From Saccharicrinis aurantiacus (GTDB lineage Bacteria; Bacteroidota; Bacteroidia; Bacteroidales; Marinilabiliaceae), in assembly GCF_001660705.2 (NCBI RefSeq), contig NZ_LYBV02000007.1, positions 1 to 64,000 of the forward strand: a DNA stretch of 64,000 nucleotides, given 5' to 3'. Of the stretch, positions 18,198-27,481 are shown one piece after another; position 1 is the first letter of the stretch, and every line of letters starts with the position of its first letter. A program made the position numbers and the translations under genes. The notes below the pieces were generated by a model that did not search any database, was not told where the DNA came from, and worked only from the letters and a program-made list of their open reading frames with translations.

Positions 18198-19481
18198 TTA
18201 TATCACAGAGTCGTAAACGTTTTTAACTCTGAGCGCTGAGTCTTCCCATTTAAGGGATTCAACTTCACTTTTCCCATGTTTTATAAACATATTTGAGAGT
18301 GAAGGATATTTTAGTACACCATACATAGCATCAGCCATTGCATCAATGTCCCAAAAGTTAGTCTTTATAGCATGATCTAATATTTCGGCAACTCCTGATT
18401 GGTAAGATATAAGTACAGGTACGTTACTTTGCATAGCTTCAAGTGGTGAAATTCCAAAAGGTTCAGATACTGAAGGCATTACATACAGATCGCTAATTCG
18501 TAACATAGAAAACACTTCTTCGCCTTTTAAAAAACCTGTAAAGTGAAATCTATCTGTAATTTTTAGTTCGGCAGCTCTACGAATCATTTTCTCCATCATA
18601 TCTCCACTACCAGCCATTACAAATCTTACATTATCCATTTTTTGCAAAACCTTATGCGCTGCTTCAATGAAATATTCAGGCCCTTTTTGCATTGTAATTC
18701 TTCCAAGGAATGTTACAATTTTTTCATCGGTACCTTTCTTTATTGGTAGTGAGGTAGTAGCCACTTTAGGGTCGAGTGCATTGTACACTGTAACTACTTT
18801 TGCAGCAGGAATACCATATTTCTCAATAACAATGTTACGAGTTAAATTACTTACGGTAATGACTTTATCCGCAGCTTCTAACCCCCGTTTTTCAATCTCG
18901 TATACTGTAGGATTAACGCTACCTCCACTTCGATCGAAATCGGTTGCATGAACATGTACAACAAGGGGTTTGCCCGATGCTTCTTTAGCAGCAATTCCTG
19001 CAGGATACGCCAACCAATCATGTGCATGGATTACATCAAAGTCATTATCTTGTGCAATAATATTGGCTACAAGCCCGTAATTGGCGATCTCTTCTAGAAG
19101 GTTAGCCCCATATTTACCTGAGAAGTCAATTTTACCTTCGTCGTTGGTATGTACAATCTTCTTTTCACCATCTATCTTTTTTCTGGTGAGTTTCCAATAG
19201 TCTTCAGGATCTACATAAGGAATGATATGTGTATCTACCTCAATGTATTCCATTTCTTTTTTAAACTTATTAAAGTCAATCTTACGTTGTCGAATGGATA
19301 TATTATTGGCTCCAACGAGTTCCATTGCTTCCTGGTCTTCATCGCCATAAGCTTTAGGAACAACAAATAATACATCCAAATCCTCTACATGAGATAATCC
19401 TCTAGTTAAACCGTAGCAAGCGGTTCCGAGTCCTCCTGTAATATGAGGAGGAAACTCCCATCCAAACATTAATACCCTCAT
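18198..19481 (-). CDS. GT4 glycosyltransferase of the glycogen cluster
   Basis: A 427-residue GT-B fold enzyme. The N-terminal glycine loop is MFGWEFPPHITGGLGTACYG and the C-terminal donor-binding motif is SEPFGISPLEAMQ (EX7E). HAHDWLAYPAG and HVHATDFDRS resemble bacterial glycogen/starch synthase-like GT4 enzymes, so it may elongate or prime alpha-glucan, but its acceptor is not known. The frame is open upstream to 19538, overlapping the debranching-enzyme gene. The ATG at 19481 gives the proper N-terminus and starts two bases after the previous stop, pointing to translational coupling. Confidence 0.88.
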   Translation of the reverse strand: MRVLMFGWEFPPHITGGLGTACYGLTRGLSHVEDLDVLFVVPKAYGDEDQEAMELVGANNISIRQRKIDFNKFKKEMEYIEVDTHIIPYVDPEDYWKLTRKKIDGEKKIVHTNDEGKIDFSGKYGANLLEEIANYGLVANIIAQDNDFDVIHAHDWLAYPAGIAAKEASGKPLVVHVHATDFDRSGGSVNPTVYEIEKRGLEAADKVITVSNLTRNIVIEKYGIPAAKVVTVYNALDPKVATTSLPIKKGTDEKIVTFLGRITMQKGPEYFIEAAHKVLQKMDNVRFVMAGSGDMMEKMIRRAAELKITDRFHFTGFLKGEEVFSMLRISDLYVMPSVSEPFGISPLEAMQSNVPVLISYQSGVAEILDHAIKTNFWDIDAMADAMYGVLKYPSLSNMFIKHGKSEVESLKWEDSALRVKNVYDSVI

Positions 19482-19483
19482 AT

Positions 19484-21412
19484 TTAACTGTAATTTTCGA
19501 TTAGTTTTAAAATTTTTAATACTCCAGCTACATTCCAAGCCATACTTACAGCACCTTTTCCTTTATAAGGAGGGTTCCCATCAAAATATTCAGGTAATGT
19601 ACCCAAACAGTGGTCGCCTAATTCCTTTTTAAAGTCTTGTGCTATATTTTTTATGTGTGAAATTCCACTTGTTTTATGTAATTTGAGATAGCCTTCTGCG
19701 TAAAATGACATCAACCATGGCCAAACTGTTCCTTGGTGTAGCTGTTTCTCTCTTAAATATTCAGGTCCTGAAATTATTCCTTCATAGAACCCATCCTGAG
19801 GAGAAAGTGTTCTTAATCCTTTAGGGGTTAATAATTCTCTTCTAACCGTGTCTACAACCTTCTTCTTTTGGCTCTTATCTAGGGGTGAAAACTCGAAAGC
19901 TGTTGCAAAAATCTGATTTGGTCTTATTGAAGTATCCATGCCGTTATTGTGAACAACATCGTATAAGCATTCGTCTGCTTTATTCCAGAATGTTTCAACA
20001 AATGAGCTATCAAGTTTATCAATTATAGATTGAGCTGATTCAATAAATGCTTTATCAGTAAAGTGCTGATCTAATGAAGTTACGAATTTTAGTGCATTAT
20101 ACCATAATGCATTTACTTCAACACAAACTCCATTTCTATGAGTTACGGCTTCTTGATTAGAAATTGAGTTCATCCAAGTAAGCGGTTTGTCACTGTCATT
20201 ATTTTTTAAAAGGCCATTATCTAATAGTATAATATTATCAAATTTATCATATAAGAAGGCTTGTATTAATTTGGAGAAAGTATCTGAGTGGTTAGATAAT
20301 AGATTCTCTAACACTTTCTTATCCCAGCATTGTTGTAACATCCAAAATAACCATAAAGGAGTATCTGCTTCCGGAGCATTGCAGACTTTGTCATTTAAAT
20401 ATACTTTTGAAATCTCTGTTATTGCTGAGTTACTAACTTCTAGCAAAAGATCGTTATTATTCAATGCCTGTGTTAAAAGAGGAAGCGATATTAATGTATC
20501 TCTTAAACGTTTTTTATACCAATGATAACCTGCTATCATTGAAGTTGTATTTTTTTCAGTTACGAAAAACTGAGAGGCAGCATTTAATAAGTCATTTTTA
20601 AAACTATCCCGAGGAATTCTTTTGTTTACTTCTTTTGTAAATCGAGTTTTAAAACCGGATGTTTTGAATGCTTTTGTACTTGCCGAAACAATTACACTTT
20701 CTCCCTTTTTGATATCAAATTCAAAATAGCCTGGTACAAATAAGTCTTCTTTGTATTCATAGCCTCTTTTTTGTTCTTTTATATACTCAATGCCATTATA
20801 CCAATCAGGACTAGCTACAAATTCACTGTTTTTAGAGACTTGAATATTGATGCCTGGTATTTCATCGTACATCTTAAGTTGTATGCCGTTCTCAATATGG
20901 TTATACTTTGTATTTGCATTGAGGTTTGCGTATGTTAGTTCATGTACACTCCTATTGGCAAAAAAAGGCTTTAATTTAAGTTTTGTGTCTGAATTAGCTT
21001 CAAGTAATGTGTATTTGAGTAATACTTGTTCCTCTTTTTCTGAAAGAATAGTTTCAACAGAAAGTAATACACCACCAACTTGGTAAATTGTTTGAGGTAT
21101 TACGTCAAAACCAAATTGTTTAACATATTTGTGTCCTTTCGGTTCATAGTGGTTACCACTGTATTTGTGTAAACCTAAGTTAAATTCTTTTTCATGTTGT
21201 ATCACCGTAATATCTAATGAACTTAATAACACATGCCGCATCATATCCAAATTTGGAATTGGGCATACTAATAAGCCATGGTATTTTCGCGTATTACAAC
21301 CAATTATACTAGAGCTGCAATAGGACCCGGCCCTATTGGTTCGCAGTATCTCCTTAAACAGAGAGTACTCAAGGTTAACTAGTTTGTGTTTTTCTAGTGA
21401 TAAGTACGCCAT
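19484..21412 (-). CDS. Glycogen debranching enzyme (amylo-alpha-1,6-glucosidase, GH133)
   Basis: A 642-residue debranching enzyme that removes alpha-1,6 branch residues. The N-terminal domain begins with EILRTNRAGSYCSSSIIGCNTRKYHGLLV, the usual signature of the archaeal/bacterial-type debranching family. The (alpha/alpha)6 C-terminal domain shows QGTVWPWLMSFYAEGY and TLPEYFDGNPPYKGKGAVSMAW. There is no signal peptide, so it acts on internal glycogen. It is the first gene of the minus-strand glycogen operon, with a 158-base AT-rich promoter region upstream that includes a minus-strand TACATTTG octamer at 21493-21500. Confidence 0.93.
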   Translation of the reverse strand: MAYLSLEKHKLVNLEYSLFKEILRTNRAGSYCSSSIIGCNTRKYHGLLVCPIPNLDMMRHVLLSSLDITVIQHEKEFNLGLHKYSGNHYEPKGHKYVKQFGFDVIPQTIYQVGGVLLSVETILSEKEEQVLLKYTLLEANSDTKLKLKPFFANRSVHELTYANLNANTKYNHIENGIQLKMYDEIPGINIQVSKNSEFVASPDWYNGIEYIKEQKRGYEYKEDLFVPGYFEFDIKKGESVIVSASTKAFKTSGFKTRFTKEVNKRIPRDSFKNDLLNAASQFFVTEKNTTSMIAGYHWYKKRLRDTLISLPLLTQALNNNDLLLEVSNSAITEISKVYLNDKVCNAPEADTPLWLFWMLQQCWDKKVLENLLSNHSDTFSKLIQAFLYDKFDNIILLDNGLLKNNDSDKPLTWMNSISNQEAVTHRNGVCVEVNALWYNALKFVTSLDQHFTDKAFIESAQSIIDKLDSSFVETFWNKADECLYDVVHNNGMDTSIRPNQIFATAFEFSPLDKSQKKKVVDTVRRELLTPKGLRTLSPQDGFYEGIISGPEYLREKQLHQGTVWPWLMSFYAEGYLKLHKTSGISHIKNIAQDFKKELGDHCLGTLPEYFDGNPPYKGKGAVSMAWNVAGVLKILKLIENYS

Positions 21413-21570
21413 AGATTTATTTAGTTTTTTAAGTTGCTTATGTAAGGATATATTAATTTAAAGTTATATTTACTTTTAGATTAGCTGTTAATCAAATGTA
21501 TTAATATTAATTTATAATGTAAATGCTTATTTGACTACAAAATTGTTATTTACGTATAGATAACATGTGT

Positions 21571-22557
21571 TCACAAAATTTCACTTTTTATTTTTGATAA
21601 CTCTTTGGATATATTAACATTAGGGTATTTTATTTTTAATTGATTTAGTTTTTGTAATACTTTTTTTAAGAAATCTTGATGTTGTGGTGAGCTAATATTA
21701 AATGGTCTGTGATTTAATGATTTACTTAGTTTTTGAAATTCGTTTTGATATACTAGTGCTTCTTGTGATAAAAAGTGAGATTCAAACTTTTTCCAGATAT
21801 AATCAACCGCTACATCGTTAGGGTGAATCATGTCTTTATCATAGAATCGGTAATCTCTTAAATCATCAATGATAAATTCATAGGCAGGAAAATAACTGCA
21901 GCTTTCAAATGTATCAACCAATTGTTCAATAGCTAAAAGTAAGGTAGCCTTACTTATTTGATTTCCATGGGCTCCATCTTTCCAATGACGTACAGGGCTT
22001 ACTGTAAAAATAATGTTTAAGGTTGGGTTAAATACAAGTAATTCGGTGATAATGGTTTTGTATATATCTATTATCTCACTTATATTTAAAATATACCTAT
22101 TAAAGGATTTATTAGGGTATTTATGGCAATTTGAAACAACTTGGTTGTTTTCAATAAATTGATAAACCCACGCGGTACCAAAGGTGATAAAAAGGAAGTC
22201 TGCTTCCTTTAAAAACAAATGTGCATCCTCATTATTTTTGTTTACCTGTTTAAGGTATTGTTCTTTATCTGAGTTATTAAAAGAACTATGATGAGAAAAT
22301 GTGTGCCAAAGGTTGTTCTCATACCTTAAATCCTTTTCAGAGAATTGATATTTATCTATGATAAATTTTAATGTATTCTTAACACTAATTGGATTGTATA
22401 TTGTCCCATATGGGTTAATCATGCACGGAATTTTAGCTTCCTCGCATTTAGAACCAATATTATTGGCAAAGCATGAGCCAATAAATAAAACACTTGAATT
22501 GTATTCTATTTGTTTATTGTGTGGTTGTGTTATTATTTCAGTTCGAAAGTTATTCAT
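21571..22557 (-). CDS. GSCFA-domain protein, SGNH-like hydrolase
   Basis: A 328-residue protein named by its family motif FIGSCFANNIG (GSCFA at residues 27-31), followed by INPYGTIYNPISV. The C-terminal DMIHPNDVAVDYIW supplies a His as in SGNH/GDSL esterases. There is no signal peptide, so it should be cytosolic. The substrate is unknown; the fold suggests an acyl-ester or carbohydrate-ester hydrolase. Its start is three bases after the alpha/beta-hydrolase stop, so the two are probably co-transcribed. Confidence 0.9.
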   Translation of the reverse strand: MNNFRTEIITQPHNKQIEYNSSVLFIGSCFANNIGSKCEEAKIPCMINPYGTIYNPISVKNTLKFIIDKYQFSEKDLRYENNLWHTFSHHSSFNNSDKEQYLKQVNKNNEDAHLFLKEADFLFITFGTAWVYQFIENNQVVSNCHKYPNKSFNRYILNISEIIDIYKTIITELLVFNPTLNIIFTVSPVRHWKDGAHGNQISKATLLLAIEQLVDTFESCSYFPAYEFIIDDLRDYRFYDKDMIHPNDVAVDYIWKKFESHFLSQEALVYQNEFQKLSKSLNHRPFNISSPQHQDFLKKVLQKLNQLKIKYPNVNISKELSKIKSEIL

Positions 22558-22560
22558 GCT

Positions 22561-23406
22561 TTAAATATGATTTTTAATCCAATTATTTATGTTGTGTAAT
22601 ATTTTCATATTGTCATCCTCCAAATGTATTTCATGGAAGGCACTGTTTAATAAAAGTAATTGAGCATCGCCACTTTGCTTATCTATAAAAGTCTTGGTTT
22701 GACTGGCAGAGGTTACCTGATCCGCTTTACCATGTATTGCTAAAATAGGCACTTCCATTTGAGGAATACTTTTAGCAAGCCTTTTTGTTGCTGCACTGAT
22801 ACTGTGTAACAGGCGTAGAGAAATGCGTTTATGAACATAGGGATCTTCCTTGGCAATAAGTTGATTGTTTGATTTACTTCTTAGCTTTGCAGAACTTACA
22901 CCTGTTTTCACCCTGTATTTGGGCATTAAATAAACAAGTAAGTTTATTAATGAGTTGAAAATAGGCGCAGGAGGATTACTTAATTTGAACCATGGTGCAG
23001 CTATAATAGCAGCGCTTAAATTACCTCCAAACTCAAGTGTATACAAGGTAGCTAAAAGTCCTCCCATACTACTGCCGTAAATAAACAATGGCAAGTCTTT
23101 ATATTTGGTGGTATTGATGTGTAATCTTATAGCATCAATATCTTGTAATAAAACATCAATATTTTTAGCATCGCCTTGTTTTCCGGCAGATTGGCCGTGT
23201 CCCCTTAGGTCGATTGCAAAAATGCCAAAATTAGATTTGCATAAACCTTGAGCCCAGTCGTCATATCGTAAGCCATGCCCTCCCAGTCCATGTACTAATA
23301 TTAGTAAACATGTAGGTGTTCTAAATGGTAACCAAGAGTGACCTTTTAGTTGAGTCCTATCTGTTGAGAGTAGGTTAAAGTGGCTATATTCGAAGTTGGG
23401 TTTCAA
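22561..23406 (-). CDS. Alpha/beta hydrolase, monoacylglycerol lipase-like
   Basis: A 281-residue S33-type alpha/beta hydrolase. The oxyanion motif HGLGGHGLRYDDWA, nucleophile S113 in YGSSMGG, D229 in HGKADQVT and H258 in AFHEIHLED form a complete triad and match monoacylglycerol lipase/lysophospholipase-like enzymes. The start is a TTG at 23406; no in-frame ATG lies near, and the N-terminus from this TTG fits the family. It sits directly upstream of the GSCFA gene. The substrate is uncertain. Confidence 0.87.
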   Translation of the reverse strand: MKPNFEYSHFNLLSTDRTQLKGHSWLPFRTPTCLLILVHGLGGHGLRYDDWAQGLCKSNFGIFAIDLRGHGQSAGKQGDAKNIDVLLQDIDAIRLHINTTKYKDLPLFIYGSSMGGLLATLYTLEFGGNLSAAIIAAPWFKLSNPPAPIFNSLINLLVYLMPKYRVKTGVSSAKLRSKSNNQLIAKEDPYVHKRISLRLLHSISAATKRLAKSIPQMEVPILAIHGKADQVTSASQTKTFIDKQSGDAQLLLLNSAFHEIHLEDDNMKILHNINNWIKNHI

Positions 23407-23468
23407 AATGCTAGTTTAATTTGTTGGTACTCTGTTAAAGTTAGTACTATCAAATTAAAATACAAGCC

Positions 23469-24410
23469 TTATAAATCGCTTTTTAAATCTAAAAAGTCAA
23501 TATTTCTTCTTAACCCAGCAAACTTAGCTCTTTTAACAGCTGATTTTTTGAAGTAAATTGGGAATTGTTCTGAAGATAGGTTTTGCCAATCGCTTTTACT
23601 AAGTTTTAGTAGGTGCTCGTTTGGTTGAAATGCATCATTTTTGTTGGGGCGCGACTTCCAGGTCCACGGACAAGCTTCTTGGCAGATATCACATCCGAAA
23701 ACACGATTTTCCATTTGTCCGGTAAACTGATCAGATATTTCTCCTTTATTTTCAATGGTTAAATAAGATATACATTTGTTAGAATCTAGCTTGTGCACCT
23801 CTAATGCACCTGTAGGGCAAGCATCAATACATCTTGTACATCCGCCACAAGCGTCTTTTACATTATCCCCCTCAGGTAAAATAAGGTTGCTAATGATTTC
23901 TGAAATAAACACGTAGCTTCCTAATCTTTTATGGATGAGGTGGGTGTTTTTGCCAATCCAACCCAAACCTGCTTTTGCAGCTAGAGAACGCTCTAAAACA
24001 GGAGCGGAGTCAACAAAGCATCTCCCATCAAGAGACGGATCAATCTCTTCCTTGATAAAATTATATAAGTTATGAAGCCGCTTTTTAATGATGTCGTGAT
24101 AGTCTTGTCCATATGCATATCGAGCAATTATAGGGGCATCTGCATTGAGGGGTTTTTCGCTAGGTGTATAATTGGTTAGCATCACCATAACCGACTTTGC
24201 TCCTTCCACCAAAAATGATGGATTGGTTCTTTTTTCAAAGTGATTGGCCATGTATTGCATGCCCGCGTGCATATTGTTATCAAGCCACTCTTTTAAGTAG
24301 GCTTTATCATCAGTTAATTCTAGCGCATTTGTAAAACCTATATCATCAAAACCTAACTCTTTGGCCTTATTTTTAATTAGAGTTATATGTTCTTCTGAGA
24401 TTGTGAGCAT
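23469..24410 (-). CDS. queG: Epoxyqueuosine reductase QueG
   Basis: QueG performs the last step of queuosine synthesis, reducing epoxyqueuosine in tRNA with cobalamin and two 4Fe-4S clusters. In this 313-residue protein the cluster ligands are C188-x2-C191-x2-C194-x3-C198 and C240-x2-C243-x3-C247, with a further C213. D134 in FVDSAPVLER is the likely proton donor. The protein is shorter at the C-terminus than some homologues that carry extra HEAT-like repeats. No other queuosine gene is nearby. It needs Fe-S supply, which the suf operon could provide. Confidence 0.94.
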   Translation of the reverse strand: MLTISEEHITLIKNKAKELGFDDIGFTNALELTDDKAYLKEWLDNNMHAGMQYMANHFEKRTNPSFLVEGAKSVMVMLTNYTPSEKPLNADAPIIARYAYGQDYHDIIKKRLHNLYNFIKEEIDPSLDGRCFVDSAPVLERSLAAKAGLGWIGKNTHLIHKRLGSYVFISEIISNLILPEGDNVKDACGGCTRCIDACPTGALEVHKLDSNKCISYLTIENKGEISDQFTGQMENRVFGCDICQEACPWTWKSRPNKNDAFQPNEHLLKLSKSDWQNLSSEQFPIYFKKSAVKRAKFAGLRRNIDFLDLKSDL

Positions 24411-24491
24411 TAAAGAATATTTAAGTCTTATTTTGAATTAGAATGGTACGCGATAGACACTCTGTTAGTTCCTATTTAAAAAGATCTATTG

Positions 24492-24941
24492 TTAGTTGAG
24501 TTTAATGTTTTTTTCTTTGGCAATGCCAATAATAGCAGTTTTCAATTCTAATACAGATGCATCATTCATTCGTCCATAATCCAACTCAATTAGCTTTGGC
24601 ATTAAAAAGCGTATTGAAGCCACTTTTATTTGAACTTCTTTGATGTCTACCCAGTTTATGGTCCACGATTTTTTGAAGATTGAGGGTTTAACTTCAATCT
24701 TCTCTTTATCAATTTTTATATAGGCCTTTCCGAATAGTGAGATGGGATTGATGCCTAAACCAATTATGATGTAGGCTATTCCAGCAATTATAAATACCGG
24801 TATATAAGAATTTAATAGGCTCTCTAGTTGGCTAGGGTAGAATAGAGTATATCCTGAAAAGGCTAACATAGCAAAGCCGAGTGCAATTCTTAAAAAGTTT
24901 TGCTTGTATTGAATTATTAAATTGATGTATATACTATTCAT
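24492..24941 (-). CDS. Small two-helix membrane protein with a soluble C-terminal domain
   Basis: A 149-residue protein of unknown function. Two hydrophobic segments (about 19-35 and 48-68) form a hairpin. A roughly 75-residue soluble domain follows (KAYIKIDKEKIEVKPSIFKKSWTINWVDIKEVQ) that looks like a bacterial PH-type domain. The gene at 32372 has the same size and layout without clear sequence identity. It lies 81 bases downstream of queG but ahead of it in transcription order. Confidence 0.65.
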   Translation of the reverse strand: MNSIYINLIIQYKQNFLRIALGFAMLAFSGYTLFYPSQLESLLNSYIPVFIIAGIAYIIIGLGINPISLFGKAYIKIDKEKIEVKPSIFKKSWTINWVDIKEVQIKVASIRFLMPKLIELDYGRMNDASVLELKTAIIGIAKEKNIKLN

Positions 24942-25099
24942 AATATCTTAAAATATTCTCAAAGATAGAACTGATTTTTAATTTTAGCATTATTGTATAT
25001 TAACTTAATTTCAATAACTTTGATATAAAATAGTCATACAAAGATGGTTAAACTAGTATGTCTGTAACTATCTATTTTGAAAGGTTTATGCAGAATGCA

Positions 25100-25150
25100 A
25101 AAATCTTACTATGTTAATTAGAAGAGTTATTTATAATCTCTAAAATCTTA
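25100..25150. repeat. AAAATCTTA direct repeat before the two-component unit
   Basis: AAAATCTTA occurs at 25100-25108 and 25142-25150, 42 bases (about four helical turns) apart, just before the start at 25162. The same nonamer reappears at 28217 after the LytTR gene and at 29179. It could be a regulator site, but short AT-rich words are common here. Confidence 0.25.
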
Positions 25151-25161
25151 ATCTAAATACA

Positions 25162-25686
25162 ATGAAGAATCTAATCTCTATTATTATTGACACTCAGAGC
25201 CTTATTGATTTTTTTAAAAAAGCGCCATCGTGGGGTACATCAGATAAGCCATATAAGGCTGATTCGTTTTGCACCGTTGATGCTCCGAATTTATTGTGGA
25301 GAGGTGGACGAATATTGACATTAGAACCTAGTTCTAGTTATGAAATTGAATTATTATCAAAATCAATTAAAACTGATGTAAAGCATTTAAAGGAGGATTG
25401 TGCTGAAGTTATATTTACAGCTATAACGGATGACCTTGTAACTATTGAGGATTGGAAAAATATCTTTATTTTGGATAATAAAGATTGTTATACTTATGAT
25501 AAATTTAGAAATGAGTTAACTATAAAACAAGAGTTGGGTAAAGCATTGATGGTGCAAACTGCACCAGATTATTCTCCAAAGTTTAATTTGCAATACGCAA
25601 TATATTTTGAGATTAAGGAAACAGGTAAAATTGGCGTAATTGATCCATATATTGGGAATACCTCGTCAGAACCTGATGAAAAATAA
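25162..25686 (+). CDS. Small protein of uncertain family, possibly AidA/PixA-like
   Basis: A 174-residue cytosolic protein without signal or membrane segments. I do not recognise it securely. The start IIIDTQSLIDFF, the central LLWRGGRI followed by a hydrophobic strand, and the ending GKIGVIDPYIGN recall the AidA/PixA inclusion-body family, which begins with a VDT-like strand and ends in a DPYI motif. That is a memory-based resemblance only. The 3' end overlaps the histidine kinase start by 11 bases, so the small protein is probably produced together with the kinase and may be its ligand, accessory factor or co-regulated product. Confidence 0.6.
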   Translation: MKNLISIIIDTQSLIDFFKKAPSWGTSDKPYKADSFCTVDAPNLLWRGGRILTLEPSSSYEIELLSKSIKTDVKHLKEDCAEVIFTAITDDLVTIEDWKNIFILDNKDCYTYDKFRNELTIKQELGKALMVQTAPDYSPKFNLQYAIYFEIKETGKIGVIDPYIGNTSSEPDEK

Positions 25687-27481
25687 CCTTAAATACTTTA
25701 GATGTTATTTCCTTTTTTTTCTACTCTTTCACCTAACATATACTTCTTCACAGATTAATATTGATAGCTTAAAGAAAGTAGCAGAAGGTGATTGTGTAGA
25801 ATTAGAGAGGATAAACTCACTTTTATGTTTATCCAAGTACGAAACTCCGATTCAAGCATTAATATATGCAGAAAGAGCCCGTGAGCTATCCCATGTTAAT
25901 AAATATTACGAGAAAGAAGGTTTAGCATTGGAATATATTAGCCTTTGCAATAGGCGAATGGGTAATTATACCAGTGCGATTAAAGCATCATTGGATGCTT
26001 TACAGATCTATGATAGAATTGGAGCGATTGATAAGAAAGCTTCGTTGCAACTCCAAATAGGATCACATCTTTCAAATGAAGGTAATTATAAATTATCGAA
26101 AACCTACATTGAGTCTTCGTTATCGTCTTTTCAGATACGGAAAGATACGCTTAATATGATGTATGCTTTAATAAACTTGGGTGAAACTTACCGTCGTTTA
26201 TTCGCTTATGATAGCGCGAAAATTTGCTTTAAATATTGCATTGAATTAAATAGAAGTGCCAAAAATAGACTTGTTGAAGGGTATGCACTAGGGAATATTG
26301 GCTTAACTTACCTTAGTGAGGATAGTACGTTATTAGCAGAAAATAACTTATTAAAGTCAATAAATATTCTTAGTAATTTAAGTGATGTTTATTCTTTAGC
26401 GTGTTATAAGTCGAAACTAGCTCAGTTTTATTTATCCAAAGGCATGGATGAAAAAGGAGAATCAATGCTTTTGGAGTGTTTGAAAATATCCAAAAGAGAG
26501 AATCTAAAAGAACAAATAAGAGATATAAGTCTTGATCTATCACAGTTTTATGAAGTGCAGGGGGATTATAGTTTAGCATTAAATTATAGAAAGAACTATG
26601 AGTTTTATAATGATAGCATAAAGAATCTCGAGAATGTTAGGAATATTGAGCAATTGAGAAGTCAATATTATTTAAAGAAAAAGGAGGATGATATTTTATT
26701 TCTTGAGCAGGAAAATAAGAATAAGAATATACAAATTCTGCTTAGCTTGTTTGGGGTGACTCTTACAATTCTATTATCAGCCTTTTTATATTACGCATTA
26801 CACTCTCGGAAAGTAGCATATGTTAAGTTACTAGATCAGAAAAAAATAATAGAAAAGAAAAAGGAAGAGATAGAATTGCTTTATAGAGAACTCAATCATC
26901 GAATTAAGAATAATTTACAAATGATTGCTAGTATATTTAGTTTGCAAGCTGGTAGGTATTGTACTAGAGAAACCTCTGAATCTTTAGCTATTGCTAAGTT
27001 GCGTGTTGAGTCATTAACGCTAATTCATCAAAAACTTGTTCCTTCGTCATCTAATGTTTATTTGTTGTTAAATGATTATATAACTGATCTTGCAGAGAAC
27101 CTTATTTTTAGTTTAGGGATTGATGTTGATTTGCAACTAAAGTTAGATAAAGTCAGGCTGCATGTGGATGATGCTATTCCTTTAGGAATTGTATTAAATG
27201 AACTATTGACAAACTCATTAAAATATGCAGTTCCAATAACAGCAAAAGCTCGTTTGATGATTTCGTTACTAAAGAAGCATGATGGATTTATGATTATTAT
27301 ACGAGATAACGGTCCAGGCTTAATTGAAAAGGTTAAGGCTTCTAAGTCTCGCTCAATTGGCCTTAAACTAGTAAAATCCTTATTGAAACAAATAAAAGGT
27401 GAAATTATTCAGACCAATGATAATGGGTGTGTTTGGTCGATCTATTTAAAGGATTCAGAATTAAAAAATCTAAAATTATGA
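25676..27481 (+). CDS. TPR-containing membrane histidine kinase (HisKA_2 type)
   Basis: A 601-residue sensor kinase. A signal peptide or first helix (YFLFFLLFHLTYTSSQ) leads into a periplasmic region of TPR-like helical pairs (about 45-340). A membrane helix follows near 352-376 (LLSLFGVTLTILLSAFLYY), then a short coiled coil. The phospho-acceptor H408 lies in ELNHRIKNNLQMI, the HisKA_2 signature, and the ATP-binding domain has LNELLTNSLKYA and DNGPGLIEK. The start is the ATG at 25676, inside the preceding gene; the frame is open further upstream but only that ATG gives a sensible signal. The stop overlaps the response-regulator start as ATGA. Confidence 0.92.
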   Translation: MKNNLKYFRCYFLFFLLFHLTYTSSQINIDSLKKVAEGDCVELERINSLLCLSKYETPIQALIYAERARELSHVNKYYEKEGLALEYISLCNRRMGNYTSAIKASLDALQIYDRIGAIDKKASLQLQIGSHLSNEGNYKLSKTYIESSLSSFQIRKDTLNMMYALINLGETYRRLFAYDSAKICFKYCIELNRSAKNRLVEGYALGNIGLTYLSEDSTLLAENNLLKSINILSNLSDVYSLACYKSKLAQFYLSKGMDEKGESMLLECLKISKRENLKEQIRDISLDLSQFYEVQGDYSLALNYRKNYEFYNDSIKNLENVRNIEQLRSQYYLKKKEDDILFLEQENKNKNIQILLSLFGVTLTILLSAFLYYALHSRKVAYVKLLDQKKIIEKKKEEIELLYRELNHRIKNNLQMIASIFSLQAGRYCTRETSESLAIAKLRVESLTLIHQKLVPSSSNVYLLLNDYITDLAENLIFSLGIDVDLQLKLDKVRLHVDDAIPLGIVLNELLTNSLKYAVPITAKARLMISLLKKHDGFMIIIRDNGPGLIEKVKASKSRSIGLKLVKSLLKQIKGEIIQTNDNGCVWSIYLKDSELKNLKL

